DNA from: Tessaracoccus timonensis
GTDB taxonomy: Bacteria; Actinomycetota; Actinomycetes; Propionibacteriales; Propionibacteriaceae
DNA length: 64,000 nucleotides
Reading direction: 5' to 3'
NCBI RefSeq assembly: GCF_900343145.1
Contig: NZ_LT996886.1
Span: 1,922,001 to 1,986,000 of the forward strand
In this document: positions 1-8,698 of the stretch, one piece after another
Position numbering within the stretch: position 1 is the stretch's first letter
Layout of the letters: every line of letters begins with the position of its first letter
Notes under the pieces: model-generated
Told to the model about the DNA's origin: nothing
Database searches by the model: none
Seen by the model: the letters and a program-made list of their open reading frames with translations, nothing else
Position numbers and translations under genes: made by a program

Positions 1-1806
1 AGCCGCGCCCAAGGCCGAGCCGCGATCGACGTCGTGCAGGCGAAGCCCGAGGTAGCGAGCGCCGTGGCGTGGCTGCTCGCCGACGTCGTGCTTGCCGACG
101 ACGGCGATGAAGCCGCGAAGGTAGTGGCAGGCAATCACCTGACCGCCGTGACGCAATCCGGTGACGTGTACCGTTCCTGGCTGGTTGAGGGCGGGTCGGC
201 GACGGGGCCATCGCTCATCGAGGTCTCCGCCCAGCTCGCGGAGGCGGAGGCGCTGCTGGAGGAGCAGGGGCACGCGCTCGACCGCATCCGCTTCGAGCAG
301 GAGCAACTGCGCGAGCGCCTGGCCGAGGCCGAGCGGGACGAAGCCGACGCGCTGGGCCAGCTGCACGCGTCGGATGCGGCCATGGCTGCCGTGGCCGATC
401 AGCTCAACGCCTACCGCCAAACCCAGGCAGCCGCGACGAAGGACGCCGAGCGCCTTGCCGAGGCCATCGAGCAAGCCACCACCTCGCGCGCACACGACGA
501 AGCCCAGCTCGCCGAGCTCCAGCAACGCCTCGAAGCAGCCTCTGACGAGGGCGAACACGACGAGCCCGATCCGCAGGAACGCGACGAACTCGCCGTCGCC
601 GCTCGATTGGCCAGGCAGAAAGAGATGGACGCCCGCCTACAACTCCGCACCGCAGAGGAGCAGGTGAAGGCCGTCGCCGGGCGCGCGGATTCGTTGCTGC
701 GGGCCGCCGAGCATGAGCGGCAGTCGCGCGCCAAGGCGAAGGCACGCCTGGAGCAGCTTCGTCGCGAAGCTCAGGTGGCCGGTGTCGTGCACGAGGCAGC
801 GCTGCAGCTCGCCGAGCGCGTCGAGCACGCACGCCAGCTCGCCACTCGTGAACGCGACCAGGCCGACGAGGCTCGTCGTGAAGCCGAGGCGCAGACCACC
901 CGCGCCCGCCACTCCGCCAAGGCCGCGAACGCACACCTCGACGAGCTCATTCGCGGCGCTCACAAGGACGAGATGGCGCGCATCGAACACCGGATGCGCA
1001 TCGAGCAACTCACGGAGAAGGTGCTCTCGGAACTCGGCCTGGAGCCGAAGACGCTCATCGACGAGTACGGCCCCGACCAACTCGTGCCCGTCATCACACG
1101 CGAGGACGGCACCGCCCTGCAACCCGACGACGAGCAGCCCGACCCCATCCCGTACGTCAGGGCCGAACAGGAAAAGCGCCTCCGGGCCGCCGAGCGCAAC
1201 CTTCAACTCCTCGGGCGAGTGAACCCCCTCGCGCTGGAGGAGTTCGACGCCATGACCGCCAGACACCAGTTCCTCGCCGAGCAACTCGACGACCTCCGAT
1301 CCACCCGCCAGGACCTCGTCGACATTGTTCGACAAGTCGACGACAAAGTGCAGCAGGTGTTCGAGGAAGCCTACGTCGACGTGGAGCGCGCCTTCGGGGA
1401 GGTCTTCACTCGGCTCTTCCCCGGTGGCGAGGGCAAGCTCGTCCTCACGGAACCTGGCGATTGGTTGAACACCGGCGTCGACGTCGAAGCTCGGCCGGCG
1501 GGCAAGCAGGTCAAGCGCCTCTCGCTGCTCTCAGGCGGCGAGCGCTCACTGGTGGCCGTCGCATTCCTGTTCGCACTCTTCATCGCCCGCCCGAGTCCGT
1601 TCTACATCCTCGACGAGGTGGAGGCCGCCCTCGACGACGCCAACCTCGGGCGACTACTCAGCATCTACGAGGAGCTTCGCGAGAACTCGCAGCTGCTCGT
1701 CATCACGCACCAGAAGCGCACCATGGGGATCGCCGATTCGCTCTACGGCGTCACGATGCGCGGCGATGGCATTTCGACGGTAGTGAGCCAGCGTCTGCAC
1801 GATTGA
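1..1806 (+). CDS. smc: Chromosome partition protein SMC, C-terminal part (5' end outside window)
   Basis: The frame is open from the first base, so the gene starts upstream and about 601 C-terminal residues are visible. SMC is the core ATPase of the SMC-ScpAB condensin complex, which compacts and segregates the nucleoid. The first ~60 residues look like the end of the hinge. A long Glu/Arg/Ala-rich coiled-coil arm follows, then the C-terminal ATPase head with the ABC signature LSGGER at about 1528-1545 and Walker B YILDEVEAALDD near 1600-1640, followed by the D-loop and an ITHQKRTM segment. The next gene on this strand, ftsY, lies beyond an inserted minus-strand glycerol block; in many actinobacteria smc and ftsY are closer together. 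Identification is secure. Confidence 0.97.
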   Translation, partial: SRAQGRAAIDVVQAKPEVASAVAWLLADVVLADDGDEAAKVVAGNHLTAVTQSGDVYRSWLVEGGSATGPSLIEVSAQLAEAEALLEEQGHALDRIRFEQEQLRERLAEAERDEADALGQLHASDAAMAAVADQLNAYRQTQAAATKDAERLAEAIEQATTSRAHDEAQLAELQQRLEAASDEGEHDEPDPQERDELAVAARLARQKEMDARLQLRTAEEQVKAVAGRADSLLRAAEHERQSRAKAKARLEQLRREAQVAGVVHEAALQLAERVEHARQLATRERDQADEARREAEAQTTRARHSAKAANAHLDELIRGAHKDEMARIEHRMRIEQLTEKVLSELGLEPKTLIDEYGPDQLVPVITREDGTALQPDDEQPDPIPYVRAEQEKRLRAAERNLQLLGRVNPLALEEFDAMTARHQFLAEQLDDLRSTRQDLVDIVRQVDDKVQQVFEEAYVDVERAFGEVFTRLFPGGEGKLVLTEPGDWLNTGVDVEARPAGKQVKRLSLLSGGERSLVAVAFLFALFIARPSPFYILDEVEAALDDANLGRLLSIYEELRENSQLLVITHQKRTMGIADSLYGVTMRGDGISTVVSQRLHD

Positions 1807-1820
1807 ACGCAGCCACCTCA

Positions 1821-1870
1821 AGATAGATCAAGTTCGTGGTGGGTAGACGAGCCACAAACTTGATCTATCT
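1821..1870. repeat. Dispersed palindromic repeat, copy 1
   Basis: A 14-bp perfect inverted repeat (AGATAGATCAAGTT at 1821-1834 and its complement at 1857-1870) encloses a 22-nt interior with a second short stem GTGG/CCAC. A near-identical element, including the loop GTGGGTAGACGAGCCAC, lies at 40602-40657. It sits between the convergent smc and glpK genes. Conservation of the loop as well as the stems argues for a repeat family rather than a simple terminator. Confidence 0.85.
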
Positions 1871-1885
1871 CGCGGTTCAGAGCGA

Positions 1886-1928
1886 CGACGCGGCCCCGCA
1901 CGCCGGTGAGACATACGGGGCCGCGTCG
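1886..1928 (-). terminator. Hairpin downstream of glpK
   Basis: A perfect 12-bp stem (CGACGCGGCCCC at 1886-1897 with its complement at 1917-1928) encloses a 19-nt loop. It starts 17 nt past the glpK stop on the minus strand. There is no clear U-tract, so it may act as a stem-only terminator or an mRNA 3' stabiliser. Confidence 0.6.
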
Positions 1929-1944
1929 AGGAAAGGGCGACGTA

Positions 1945-3465
1945 TCAGAGCACGTCGTCGTCCACCCACTCGAAGGTGCGGGTGACAGCCTTCTTCCACA
2001 GGCGGTACTGGCGGTCGCGCTCGCCAGCCTCCATCTCGGGCTTCCAACGCTTGTCCTCTGCCCAGTTGTTGATGACGTCCTGCTCGCCTTCCCAGAAGCC
2101 GACGGCGATACCCGCGGCGTAGGCGGCACCCAGCGCGGTGGTCTCGGCGACGACGGGGCGCACCACGTCGACGTTGAGCTGGTCAGCCTGGAACTGCATG
2201 AGCAGGTCGTTGGCGGTCATGCCGCCGTCCACCTTGAGCTCGGTGAGTTGCACGCCGGAGTCGGCTTCCATGGCGTCGAGCACCTCGCGCGTCTGGAAGG
2301 CCGTCGCCTCCAGCACTGCACGCGCGATGTGGCCACGGTTCACGTAGCGAGTGAGGCCGACGATCGCGCCGCGCGCGTCCGACTGCCAGTACGGAGCGAA
2401 CAAGCCAGAGAAGGCAGGCACGAAGTAGGCGCCGCCGTTGTCGTCGACGGTTTCTGCGAGCTTCTCGATCTCCGGGGCGGAGTCGAACATGCGCAGGTTG
2501 TCGCGCAGCCACTGCACGAGCGAACCGGTGACGGCGATCGACCCTTCGAGCGCGTACACCGCGTCCTGGTCGCCGATCTTGTAGCAGACGGTGGTGAGCA
2601 GGCCGTTCTCGCTGGGCACGGGCTCGGTGCCAGTGTTCATCAGCATGAAGTTACCGGTGCCGTAGGTGTTTTTGGCCATGCCCTTCTCGAAGCAGGCCTG
2701 ACCGAACGTCGCGGCCTGCTGGTCGCCCAGGATGCCCGCGATCGGGGTATCGATGAGGAGACCCGTCTTGCGGCCGTAACCGTACACCTCCGCCGACGAC
2801 TTAATCTCAGGCAGCATCGACATCGGGATGCCCATGTCGGCTGCGATGTCCTCGTCCCAGCTGAGGGTCTTGAGATCCATGAGCATGGTGCGCGACGCGT
2901 TGGTGACGTCGGTCACGTGGACGCCGTTTTCCACACCGCCGGTCAGGTTCCAGATGAGCCAGGAGTCGATGGTGCCCATGAGCAGGTCGCCCGCTTCGGC
3001 GCGCTCGCGAGCGCCCTCGACGTTGTCGAGAATCCACTTGACCTTCGGCCCACAGAAGTAGGTGGCCAGCGGCAGACCGACGCGGTCCTTGTACTTGTCC
3101 TGGCCCTCGTCGCCGCCAAGCTCCTTCACGATCTTGTCGGTGCGGGTGTCTTGCCAGACGATCGCGTTGTAGACGGGCTCTCCGGTGGTCTTGTCCCACA
3201 CGACGGTGGTCTCACGCTGGTTGGTGATACCCACGGCGGCGAGGCTGTGGCGGTTGATCTGTGCAACGCTGAGCGCGGTGCCAATTACCTCGCGGACGTT
3301 CGCCCAGATCTCCATGGGGTCGTGCTCCACCCAGCCTGCACGCGGGAAGATCTGCTCGTGTTCCTTCTGGCCGGTAGCGACGATCTGACCCGAGTGGTCG
3401 AAGATGATTGCTCGGCTGCTCGTGGTGCCCTGGTCGATAGCGAGTACGTACTTGTCTTCAGTCAT
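1945..3465 (-). CDS. glpK: Glycerol kinase
   Basis: This cytoplasmic FGGY-family kinase (506 aa, normal length) phosphorylates glycerol to sn-glycerol 3-phosphate with ATP, trapping glycerol that enters through the neighbouring channel. The N-terminal phosphate-binding motif DQGTTSSR is at residues 11-18. [20 protein letters not shown] and [12 protein letters not shown] are characteristic of glycerol kinase rather than other sugar kinases. It follows glpF with a 29-bp gap and is probably cotranscribed with it. The product is the substrate of the GlpABC dehydrogenase encoded upstream on the same strand. Identification is secure. Confidence 0.97.
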   Translation of the reverse strand: MTEDKYVLAIDQGTTSSRAIIFDHSGQIVATGQKEHEQIFPRAGWVEHDPMEIWANVREVIGTALSVAQINRHSLAAVGITNQRETTVVWDKTTGEPVYNAIVWQDTRTDKIVKELGGDEGQDKYKDRVGLPLATYFCGPKVKWILDNVEGARERAEAGDLLMGTIDSWLIWNLTGGVENGVHVTDVTNASRTMLMDLKTLSWDEDIAADMGIPMSMLPEIKSSAEVYGYGRKTGLLIDTPIAGILGDQQAATFGQACFEKGMAKNTYGTGNFMLMNTGTEPVPSENGLLTTVCYKIGDQDAVYALEGSIAVTGSLVQWLRDNLRMFDSAPEIEKLAETVDDNGGAYFVPAFSGLFAPYWQSDARGAIVGLTRYVNRGHIARAVLEATAFQTREVLDAMEADSGVQLTELKVDGGMTANDLLMQFQADQLNVDVVRPVVAETTALGAAYAAGIAVGFWEGEQDVINNWAEDKRWKPEMEAGERDRQYRLWKKAVTRTFEWVDDDVL

Positions 3466-3494
3466 CGTTGAACCTCAATTCTTGTTTCGTATGG

Positions 3495-4247
3495 TCAGGG
3501 GAGAAGAACCAGTGACGCGAAGCCCGCGACGATGCCGCCCAGCAGCGGGCCGACGACGGGAACCCAAGCGTAGCCCCAGTCAGAGCCACCCTTGCCCTTG
3601 ATCGGGAGGATCGCGTGCATGATGCGCGGGCCGAGGTCACGCACAGGGTTGATGGCGTATCCGGTGGGGCCGCCCAGCGCGATGCCGATCACGACGATGA
3701 GCAGAGCGACGCCGAACGCGCCCAGCCAGCCCAGGTTCGCCGGACCGACGCCCACGCCTGCCGTGGTTTCGGCCGTGTACTTGCCGGCGCCGATGATCAC
3801 GAACACCAGCACGAAGGTGCCGATGAACTCGGTGACGACGTTCCACAGCGGGTTGCGGATCTGCGGGGAAGTGGCGAAGACACCGAGCTTCGTCGCGGGA
3901 TCAGGCTCTTCGTCGAAGTGCTGCTTGTAGGCCAGCCAGCACAGGCCGGCACCAAGCAGGGCGCCGAGCATCTGGCCGAGCATGTAGCCGGCAATCTGGC
4001 CGCCAGTGAATTTGACGCCGCTGGCCATGAGGCCAAACGTCACCGCCGGGTTGAGGTGGCCGCCGGACTTGTACGAGACGAGGACACCCATCATGACGGC
4101 GAGACCCCAGCCCCAGTTTACGAATAAGAATCCTGAATCCTTACCCTTCGACTTCACGAGGGCTGTGCTGGCGACGGTGCCGCCACCCAAGAGAAGCAGC
4201 AGCGTCGTTCCTACGAACTCGGATAGAAAAATAGTTGCGAAGTCCAT
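3495..4247 (-). CDS. glpF: Glycerol uptake facilitator (aquaglyceroporin)
   Basis: A MIP-family channel of 250 aa for passive glycerol entry. It has about six membrane helices and the two half-helix loops of the family. The first is NPAVT, near residue 66. The second reads NPVRD instead of the usual NPARD. That second loop sits in GYAINPVRDLGPR, whose Asp and Arg are the marks of the glycerol-conducting subfamily. An AAAGAGG ribosome-binding site precedes the ATG at 4247. It probably forms one transcript with glpK, separated from glpC by a palindromic terminator. The family is sure; glycerol specificity is supported by the context. Confidence 0.95.
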   Translation of the reverse strand: MDFATIFLSEFVGTTLLLLLGGGTVASTALVKSKGKDSGFLFVNWGWGLAVMMGVLVSYKSGGHLNPAVTFGLMASGVKFTGGQIAGYMLGQMLGALLGAGLCWLAYKQHFDEEPDPATKLGVFATSPQIRNPLWNVVTEFIGTFVLVFVIIGAGKYTAETTAGVGVGPANLGWLGAFGVALLIVVIGIALGGPTGYAINPVRDLGPRIMHAILPIKGKGGSDWGYAWVPVVGPLLGGIVAGFASLVLLP

Positions 4248-4371
4248 CGTTGGCCTCTTTGCTCTTGACTGCTATGTCGTGGTTTCCCGGGTTCCTATCG
4301 TTGAATACCGTCAGTACCGGGCTCTCCGATATTGAAGCACGTAGCTTCGCTGGAGCGTTCCTTCCTGAACG

Positions 4372-4411
4372 TTCGTGCACGATCGAACACCAGCCTATTG
4401 CGTTCGTGCAA
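4372..4411 (-). promoter_or_regulatory. Candidate operator half-sites upstream of glpF
   Basis: TTCGTGCAC at 4372-4380 and TTCGTGCAA at 4403-4411 (TTGCACGAA when read on the minus strand) lie 31 bp apart, about three helical turns, upstream of glpF. The same TTGCACGAA occurs in the glpA promoter region at 8605-8613. A shared element in front of both glycerol transcripts is what one expects of a pathway operator, and the SorC-type regulator at 8699-9676 is the obvious candidate. The sites are seen; the function is inference. Confidence 0.45.
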
Positions 4412-4416
4412 CAACA

Positions 4417-4450
4417 ATGTCGCCTCGACGAGTACTCGTCGAGGCGACAT
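4417..4450 (-). terminator. Perfect 34-bp palindrome, terminator of glpABC
   Basis: Two 17-bp arms meet without a spacer around AGT/ACT. The palindrome lies 14 nt past the glpC stop and, on the minus strand, is followed by TGTTGTTGC. It is well placed to end the glpABC transcript before the separate glpFK promoter region. Confidence 0.75.
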
Positions 4451-4463
4451 CCGGGGTATGTGG

Positions 4464-5726
4464 TCAGTTGCTGGGCGATTCGCTCAGCCCCAGTGCCTGG
4501 TGCACCAGCATGATGGGGTGCACCGCAGTGACCTTGGTGGAGTTCTGGATCTGCCAGCGGCAGGTCTCTGTGTCGCACGCGACGAGTCCCTCGTTCGTGC
4601 GCTCCACCATGTCGAACAGCGGCTTGCCGACGGCCTGGGCGACGTCGTACTTCTCCTTCTTGAGGCCGTAGGTGCCTGCGATACCGCAGCAGGTGGCGTT
4701 GGAATCTTGCACCTTGAGTCCGGGGATGAGCCGCATCAGATCGGAGGCCGGTGCGCCCATGCCCTGGCTGCGCACCTGGCAAGGCTGGTGATAGGGCATC
4801 TGCATCTCGATGGGCTGGAAGTCGAACTCCAGTTCGCCTGCGTCGTAGCGGTCCATCAGGAACTCTGAGATGTCGTACGAGCGCACGCTCACGTCGTCGA
4901 GAATCGGATCATCGATGCCGAGGTAGTGCTTCGCCTCGTGCTTCAGCATGCCCACGCAGCTACCCGCCGTGGACACCACCGGCAGTTCCTTGCCGGCGCT
5001 CGCAAGCGACTTCGCGAGCGCGAGCACCGACTTGGTGGCCTGGCCGAACAGGCCATTGCTTTGCGACGCGAGCCCGCAGCAGCCCTGCTTCGGCACCAGC
5101 ACCTCGTAGCCCAGATGCTCCAGCACCTCGATGGCGCACTTCGCGGCCTCCACCTCGAAGTAGCCACCGGCGCAACCATGGAAGTACACCACCGCACCGC
5201 GGGTGGGCTTCACAGTGGGCTGCCTGCGACGCTTGAGCCAGCTGTGCAGCGACTGTTTCTGCGCAGGCGGCATGGGAGCGTTCGCAGCGACACCCACCGT
5301 CGCTTCCATGATCTTGCGAATGGGCTTGTTCTTCAGCACTGCATTTGCCAGCGGCGCCACCGGGGTCATGGCCTTACCCATGAGCGTGGTCTGGGTGAGC
5401 AGCCGGTCGCGCACCGGGCCGCCGTGCTCCGCGCGCTTGACGGCCTTGGCGAGCGAGATGATCTCGGCCACCTGCACACCCTGCGGGCACACGACGGTGC
5501 ACGTACCGCAGCTGGAGCACCAGTCGATGGAGTCGTCGACGGAGGCCCCATCGCGGTAACGCTCACCCTGCGGTCCGGAGTACTTGGGCCCCTCAAACAG
5601 CGACGTGACGCCGGAGACGGGGCACGCCGTCTCGCAGATGGTGCACTTCACGCAGTGATCGAGACTGACGCGCCGCATCTCGTTGTCGAGACGCTCGCGC
5701 AGCTTGGCGGCAGATTTTGCACTCAT
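4464..5726 (-). CDS. glpC: Anaerobic glycerol-3-phosphate dehydrogenase subunit C
   Basis: The 420-aa Fe-S and membrane-anchor subunit passes electrons from the GlpAB flavoprotein to menaquinone. Two ferredoxin-type clusters are visible near the N-terminus (CVKCTICETACP and CSSCGTCTVVCP). Two CCG domains follow, with CCG at QGCCGLAS and ATCCGIAGTYG. The ATG at 5726 is chosen because it has GGGAGG 6 nt upstream and overlaps the glpB stop as ATGA; an in-frame start further upstream would lie inside glpB. Last gene of glpABC. Confidence 0.94.
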   Translation of the reverse strand: MSAKSAAKLRERLDNEMRRVSLDHCVKCTICETACPVSGVTSLFEGPKYSGPQGERYRDGASVDDSIDWCSSCGTCTVVCPQGVQVAEIISLAKAVKRAEHGGPVRDRLLTQTTLMGKAMTPVAPLANAVLKNKPIRKIMEATVGVAANAPMPPAQKQSLHSWLKRRRQPTVKPTRGAVVYFHGCAGGYFEVEAAKCAIEVLEHLGYEVLVPKQGCCGLASQSNGLFGQATKSVLALAKSLASAGKELPVVSTAGSCVGMLKHEAKHYLGIDDPILDDVSVRSYDISEFLMDRYDAGELEFDFQPIEMQMPYHQPCQVRSQGMGAPASDLMRLIPGLKVQDSNATCCGIAGTYGLKKEKYDVAQAVGKPLFDMVERTNEGLVACDTETCRWQIQNSTKVTAVHPIMLVHQALGLSESPSN

Positions 5727-6949
5727 CGTGAACCTCCCAGGATTGAAGCGGCGGCGCGCCATGCGCTCGCCACAGCGATTCCATCTCCGGATTTCTCTCG
5801 CGCACGCTGGGCGCCGGCGAGGATGCCGCCAGCCGCATGCAGATTGTCATAGATCGCGCCCGATTCGTCGACAGGGCGCATGTCCTCGTCGACCTTCACA
5901 CCCACCTCAAACAGGGGCTGGGGAGCACTGTGATCAGCAAGCACGAGCCCCTCCATGGTGCTGGCCGTCAGTGGCAGGCCGAACAGACGCTCAGTGATGT
6001 TCCCCTTTGAATCGACGGCGATGGCGCCCGATTCGAAACCGCCAGGCGCATGCACGACCGCGTCGCAGCGCACTCGTTTGGTGTGCCCGGCCGATGCCAC
6101 CTCGACGGCGGTGACACGCCCGTCGGATGCCTCAAAGCCCGTAGCCAGCACGCCCTGGATGTGGCGCACTCCGAGCCCACGCGCCTGCTCCAACAACGCG
6201 CGGAACATCCGCAAGCCGGGCATCGACGGGGGCTGCATCGACACCTCGGCTGCCGGCCTACCCACCGCATCTTGGAAGATTGCCCAGGCCGAGGGGTTGT
6301 CGAGCCCCACGACGGCTGGTACGAGCAGCACATCTGCGTCGCCGGCGGCGCCAGCCACCTTCTTGGCGAATTGCTTCAGCGCGACCGGATCGTCGAGCGC
6401 CTTCGCGAAATGCACGGGGGAGGGGTCTTGTTCGCCCTTCCGAGGTGCGAAATCCACCGACGTGGCCTCCGCGCGCAGCTGCCTGTCGCCGAATGTGGTG
6501 CGGTTGAGGTTGCCGGCAATCAATGCGGCCTGGAAATCCTTCAGTTGCTGCACTCCGACGACGGCGAACGACGTGTGGGTGTGCACGTCGGCGCCCGCGA
6601 GCGATGGCGCGGCGAGCGCGGTCGGCCGTACCGCACCGACGGCGGTCGGGAGGTGGAGGTTCGCGTCGACGGAACCCTGCAGCCCGAGCTGTTCGCCGAG
6701 CCACGACACCGACTCGCGCACGGTCTGCACACCGAGCGCCCGCAACGGGTGCTCGTTCGGCAGATCGTCCAGCACCTCGAGCGGGGTGTGCACGCGCTGC
6801 GGCGCGTAACCCAAGACGTCGACGGTTCCCTGGCCTAGCTGCAGACCGCCGGGCCCCTTCGCGATCAGCGTCACCTGGGCGCCGGCCTCCAACAGGCGGA
6901 TCGCCGCCGTCAGCCCCGCGAGCCCGGAACCAATCACACAGACCTTCAT
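5723..6949 (-). CDS. glpB: Anaerobic glycerol-3-phosphate dehydrogenase subunit B
   Basis: The 408-aa flavoprotein subunit begins with the dinucleotide-binding motif VIGSGLAGLTAA and contains the Gly-rich segment GGLQLGQGTVDVLGY typical of GlpB. In the family GlpB works with GlpA in oxidising sn-glycerol 3-phosphate to dihydroxyacetone phosphate with electron transfer to GlpC. It overlaps glpA by 4 bp (6946-6949) and glpC by 4 bp, so the three genes are translationally coupled. Length and order match the known operon. Confidence 0.93.
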   Translation of the reverse strand: MKVCVIGSGLAGLTAAIRLLEAGAQVTLIAKGPGGLQLGQGTVDVLGYAPQRVHTPLEVLDDLPNEHPLRALGVQTVRESVSWLGEQLGLQGSVDANLHLPTAVGAVRPTALAAPSLAGADVHTHTSFAVVGVQQLKDFQAALIAGNLNRTTFGDRQLRAEATSVDFAPRKGEQDPSPVHFAKALDDPVALKQFAKKVAGAAGDADVLLVPAVVGLDNPSAWAIFQDAVGRPAAEVSMQPPSMPGLRMFRALLEQARGLGVRHIQGVLATGFEASDGRVTAVEVASAGHTKRVRCDAVVHAPGGFESGAIAVDSKGNITERLFGLPLTASTMEGLVLADHSAPQPLFEVGVKVDEDMRPVDESGAIYDNLHAAGGILAGAQRAREKSGDGIAVASAWRAAASILGGSR

Positions 6950-8529
6950 CGCGCGTCCTCCTTTGCCTCACTCTGGGGGAGGTGCTCTACGTCCAGCGTC
7001 CCCGTGTAGATCCAATCGTCCAGCGCCTGCTGACGCACCTGGTCGCCGAGCAGGACGGGCTGGACACCCTTCCATCGGCCCTTCAAGAACGCCTCCAGAA
7101 GGTGCGACGCCTCGTCGGCACTATCCTTCCGCGCACTGCACGCGACGCCGGCGGCGCGCGTCGCGCAGAACCCGCCCTGGCAAGGGCCCATGCCGATGCG
7201 GAGCTGGCGACGCAGGTCGTCCAGGTTGCCGTCGGGTTGTGCTTCGAGGGCTTCGCGGAAAGCCGGCTCAGTGACGAGCTCGCACTCGCACAGGAGACGT
7301 TCGTCGAAGCGAGTTTCTTCGCGCTGCTCGAGGCGGTCGGTGATCCTGTGGATCTTGTGGTGTTCCTCGGGCACTGCCTCGTCGGCGGTGCGGCAGGGCC
7401 GGGTCTCACCGAGCTGGCGGCACATCGCGTCGACGATGTGTTCGGCCATGAGCCGGTAGGTGGTGAGCTTGCCGCCGCCGATGGTAAGTAGGCCGCGCAG
7501 GCCGTCGTGCTGAGAATGATCGATGATGGACATGCCGCGGCTCATGTGGCGGGTGTCGTCGCTGCTCACGCGCGGGTCTTTCACCAGCGGGCGGCTGCCG
7601 GCCCAGGCGCGCAGAACGCGGTTGCTGCGGAACCCGGGAATCATGTGTTCGCCCGCGTCCAGCATCTGCTGCACCTCGTCGGCGGGCACGCGGGTGTTAT
7701 CCGGGTCGTCGGTGTGCACGTCGGTGGTGCCGATGATTGACACCGTGTGCGCTGGCACGAGGATGTCGCCGTCGGTGGGGTAGACGAGGCGGTTCACGAC
7801 GGTGTTCACGATGCGGTGGTTCATCGCCACCATCACGCCGCGGCCGGGGACGACCGCGACGGGGTCGCAGCCCGCCATGGCCGACACCTGTCCGGCCCAT
7901 GGCCCGGCGCAGTTCAACACGAAGCGGCAATCGATCTGCACATCTTCGCCGTTGCGCTCGTCGCGACACAGTACCGCGGAGACGTGATCGTCCTCGCGAA
8001 GAATCTTCGTCACCTTGTGGTACGTGAGCACCTTGCCGCCGTACTCCATCGCGGAGCGGGCAGCGCCCCATACGAGCGCCCAGCCGTCGACGGACGCGTC
8101 ACGCACCTCGATGGCTCGCCCGATACCGGGGTTCAGCCGACGCTCGCGACGCAACGCTTCGGCGGCGGAAATCTCTTGGGCCGGGACGCCCGTTGCCGCC
8201 GCGCCCTTGAGGAACTCGTCGGCGAAGGCGGGATCGTCGCCTGGCAGGGTGACGAACATGCCACCCGTGTCTTCGATTGCGGCGGGCTGGATGCGTCGCA
8301 GAATCTCGTTCTCCGCCGCGCACTCCGTCGCTGACTGGGGGTCGCTCACTACGTATCGCCCGCCCGAGTGGAGCAGTCCGTGGAAGCGTCCCGTCGTGCC
8401 GCACGCTAAGTCGTCTCGCTCCACCAGGATTGCGGAATAGCCACGCATCGCTGCGTCGCGCACCACTCCCACACCCGTGGAGCCACCGCCGATCACTACA
8501 ACATCGGCCTTCAGGTGTCGCACCATCAT
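6946..8529 (-). CDS. glpA: Anaerobic glycerol-3-phosphate dehydrogenase subunit A
   Basis: The catalytic flavoprotein (527 aa) has an N-terminal FAD motif VVVIGGGSTGVGVVRD and the DAO fold. Its C-terminal BFD-like [2Fe-2S] domain shows CECELVT and GMGPCQGGFC. The domain and the adjacent glpB and glpC mark the anaerobic enzyme rather than aerobic GlpD. The ATG at 8529 is chosen because GGAGAGG lies just upstream; a second ATG follows directly, and in-frame extension upstream has no such site. First gene of the operon, 169 bp downstream of the regulator gene. Confidence 0.95.
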   Translation of the reverse strand: MMVRHLKADVVVIGGGSTGVGVVRDAAMRGYSAILVERDDLACGTTGRFHGLLHSGGRYVVSDPQSATECAAENEILRRIQPAAIEDTGGMFVTLPGDDPAFADEFLKGAAATGVPAQEISAAEALRRERRLNPGIGRAIEVRDASVDGWALVWGAARSAMEYGGKVLTYHKVTKILREDDHVSAVLCRDERNGEDVQIDCRFVLNCAGPWAGQVSAMAGCDPVAVVPGRGVMVAMNHRIVNTVVNRLVYPTDGDILVPAHTVSIIGTTDVHTDDPDNTRVPADEVQQMLDAGEHMIPGFRSNRVLRAWAGSRPLVKDPRVSSDDTRHMSRGMSIIDHSQHDGLRGLLTIGGGKLTTYRLMAEHIVDAMCRQLGETRPCRTADEAVPEEHHKIHRITDRLEQREETRFDERLLCECELVTEPAFREALEAQPDGNLDDLRRQLRIGMGPCQGGFCATRAAGVACSARKDSADEASHLLEAFLKGRWKGVQPVLLGDQVRQQALDDWIYTGTLDVEHLPQSEAKEDAR

Positions 8530-8582
8530 TGGTCCTCTCCGGCAGCGTCTAGATACACGCGGCCTACTCCTATCCAAGCGTG

Positions 8583-8622
8583 TTCTGATCGGCTTGTGGA
8601 GCGATTGCACGAATGATCAGAA
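8583..8622 (-). promoter_or_regulatory. Candidate operator in the glpA promoter region
   Basis: TTCTGATC at 8583-8590 and GATCAGAA at 8615-8622 form an inverted repeat with half-site centres 32 bp apart, about three DNA turns. Between them, TTGCACGAA (8605-8613) repeats the element found upstream of glpF. Widely spaced half-sites fit the tetrameric binding known for SorC/CggR-type regulators, one of which is encoded immediately upstream. The repeats are seen; the role is inferred. Confidence 0.5.
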
Positions 8623-8698
8623 AACAGGGTGTGGCCTGCACACTTCTTCAATAGACGCCGCCGTAGCGCGGAACTGTCCCGCGCTGTATTGGGGGCAA

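Noticed and set aside
1906-3471. Long open frame (521 codons) opposite glpK
   Set aside because: It mirrors glpK codon-for-codon in a high-GC gene and has no family motif; the minus-strand frame encodes a full glycerol kinase.
5723-8529. Aerobic GlpD-type glycerol-3-phosphate dehydrogenase
   Set aside because: Three overlapping genes and the BFD-like Fe-S domain of subunit A identify the anaerobic GlpABC type.
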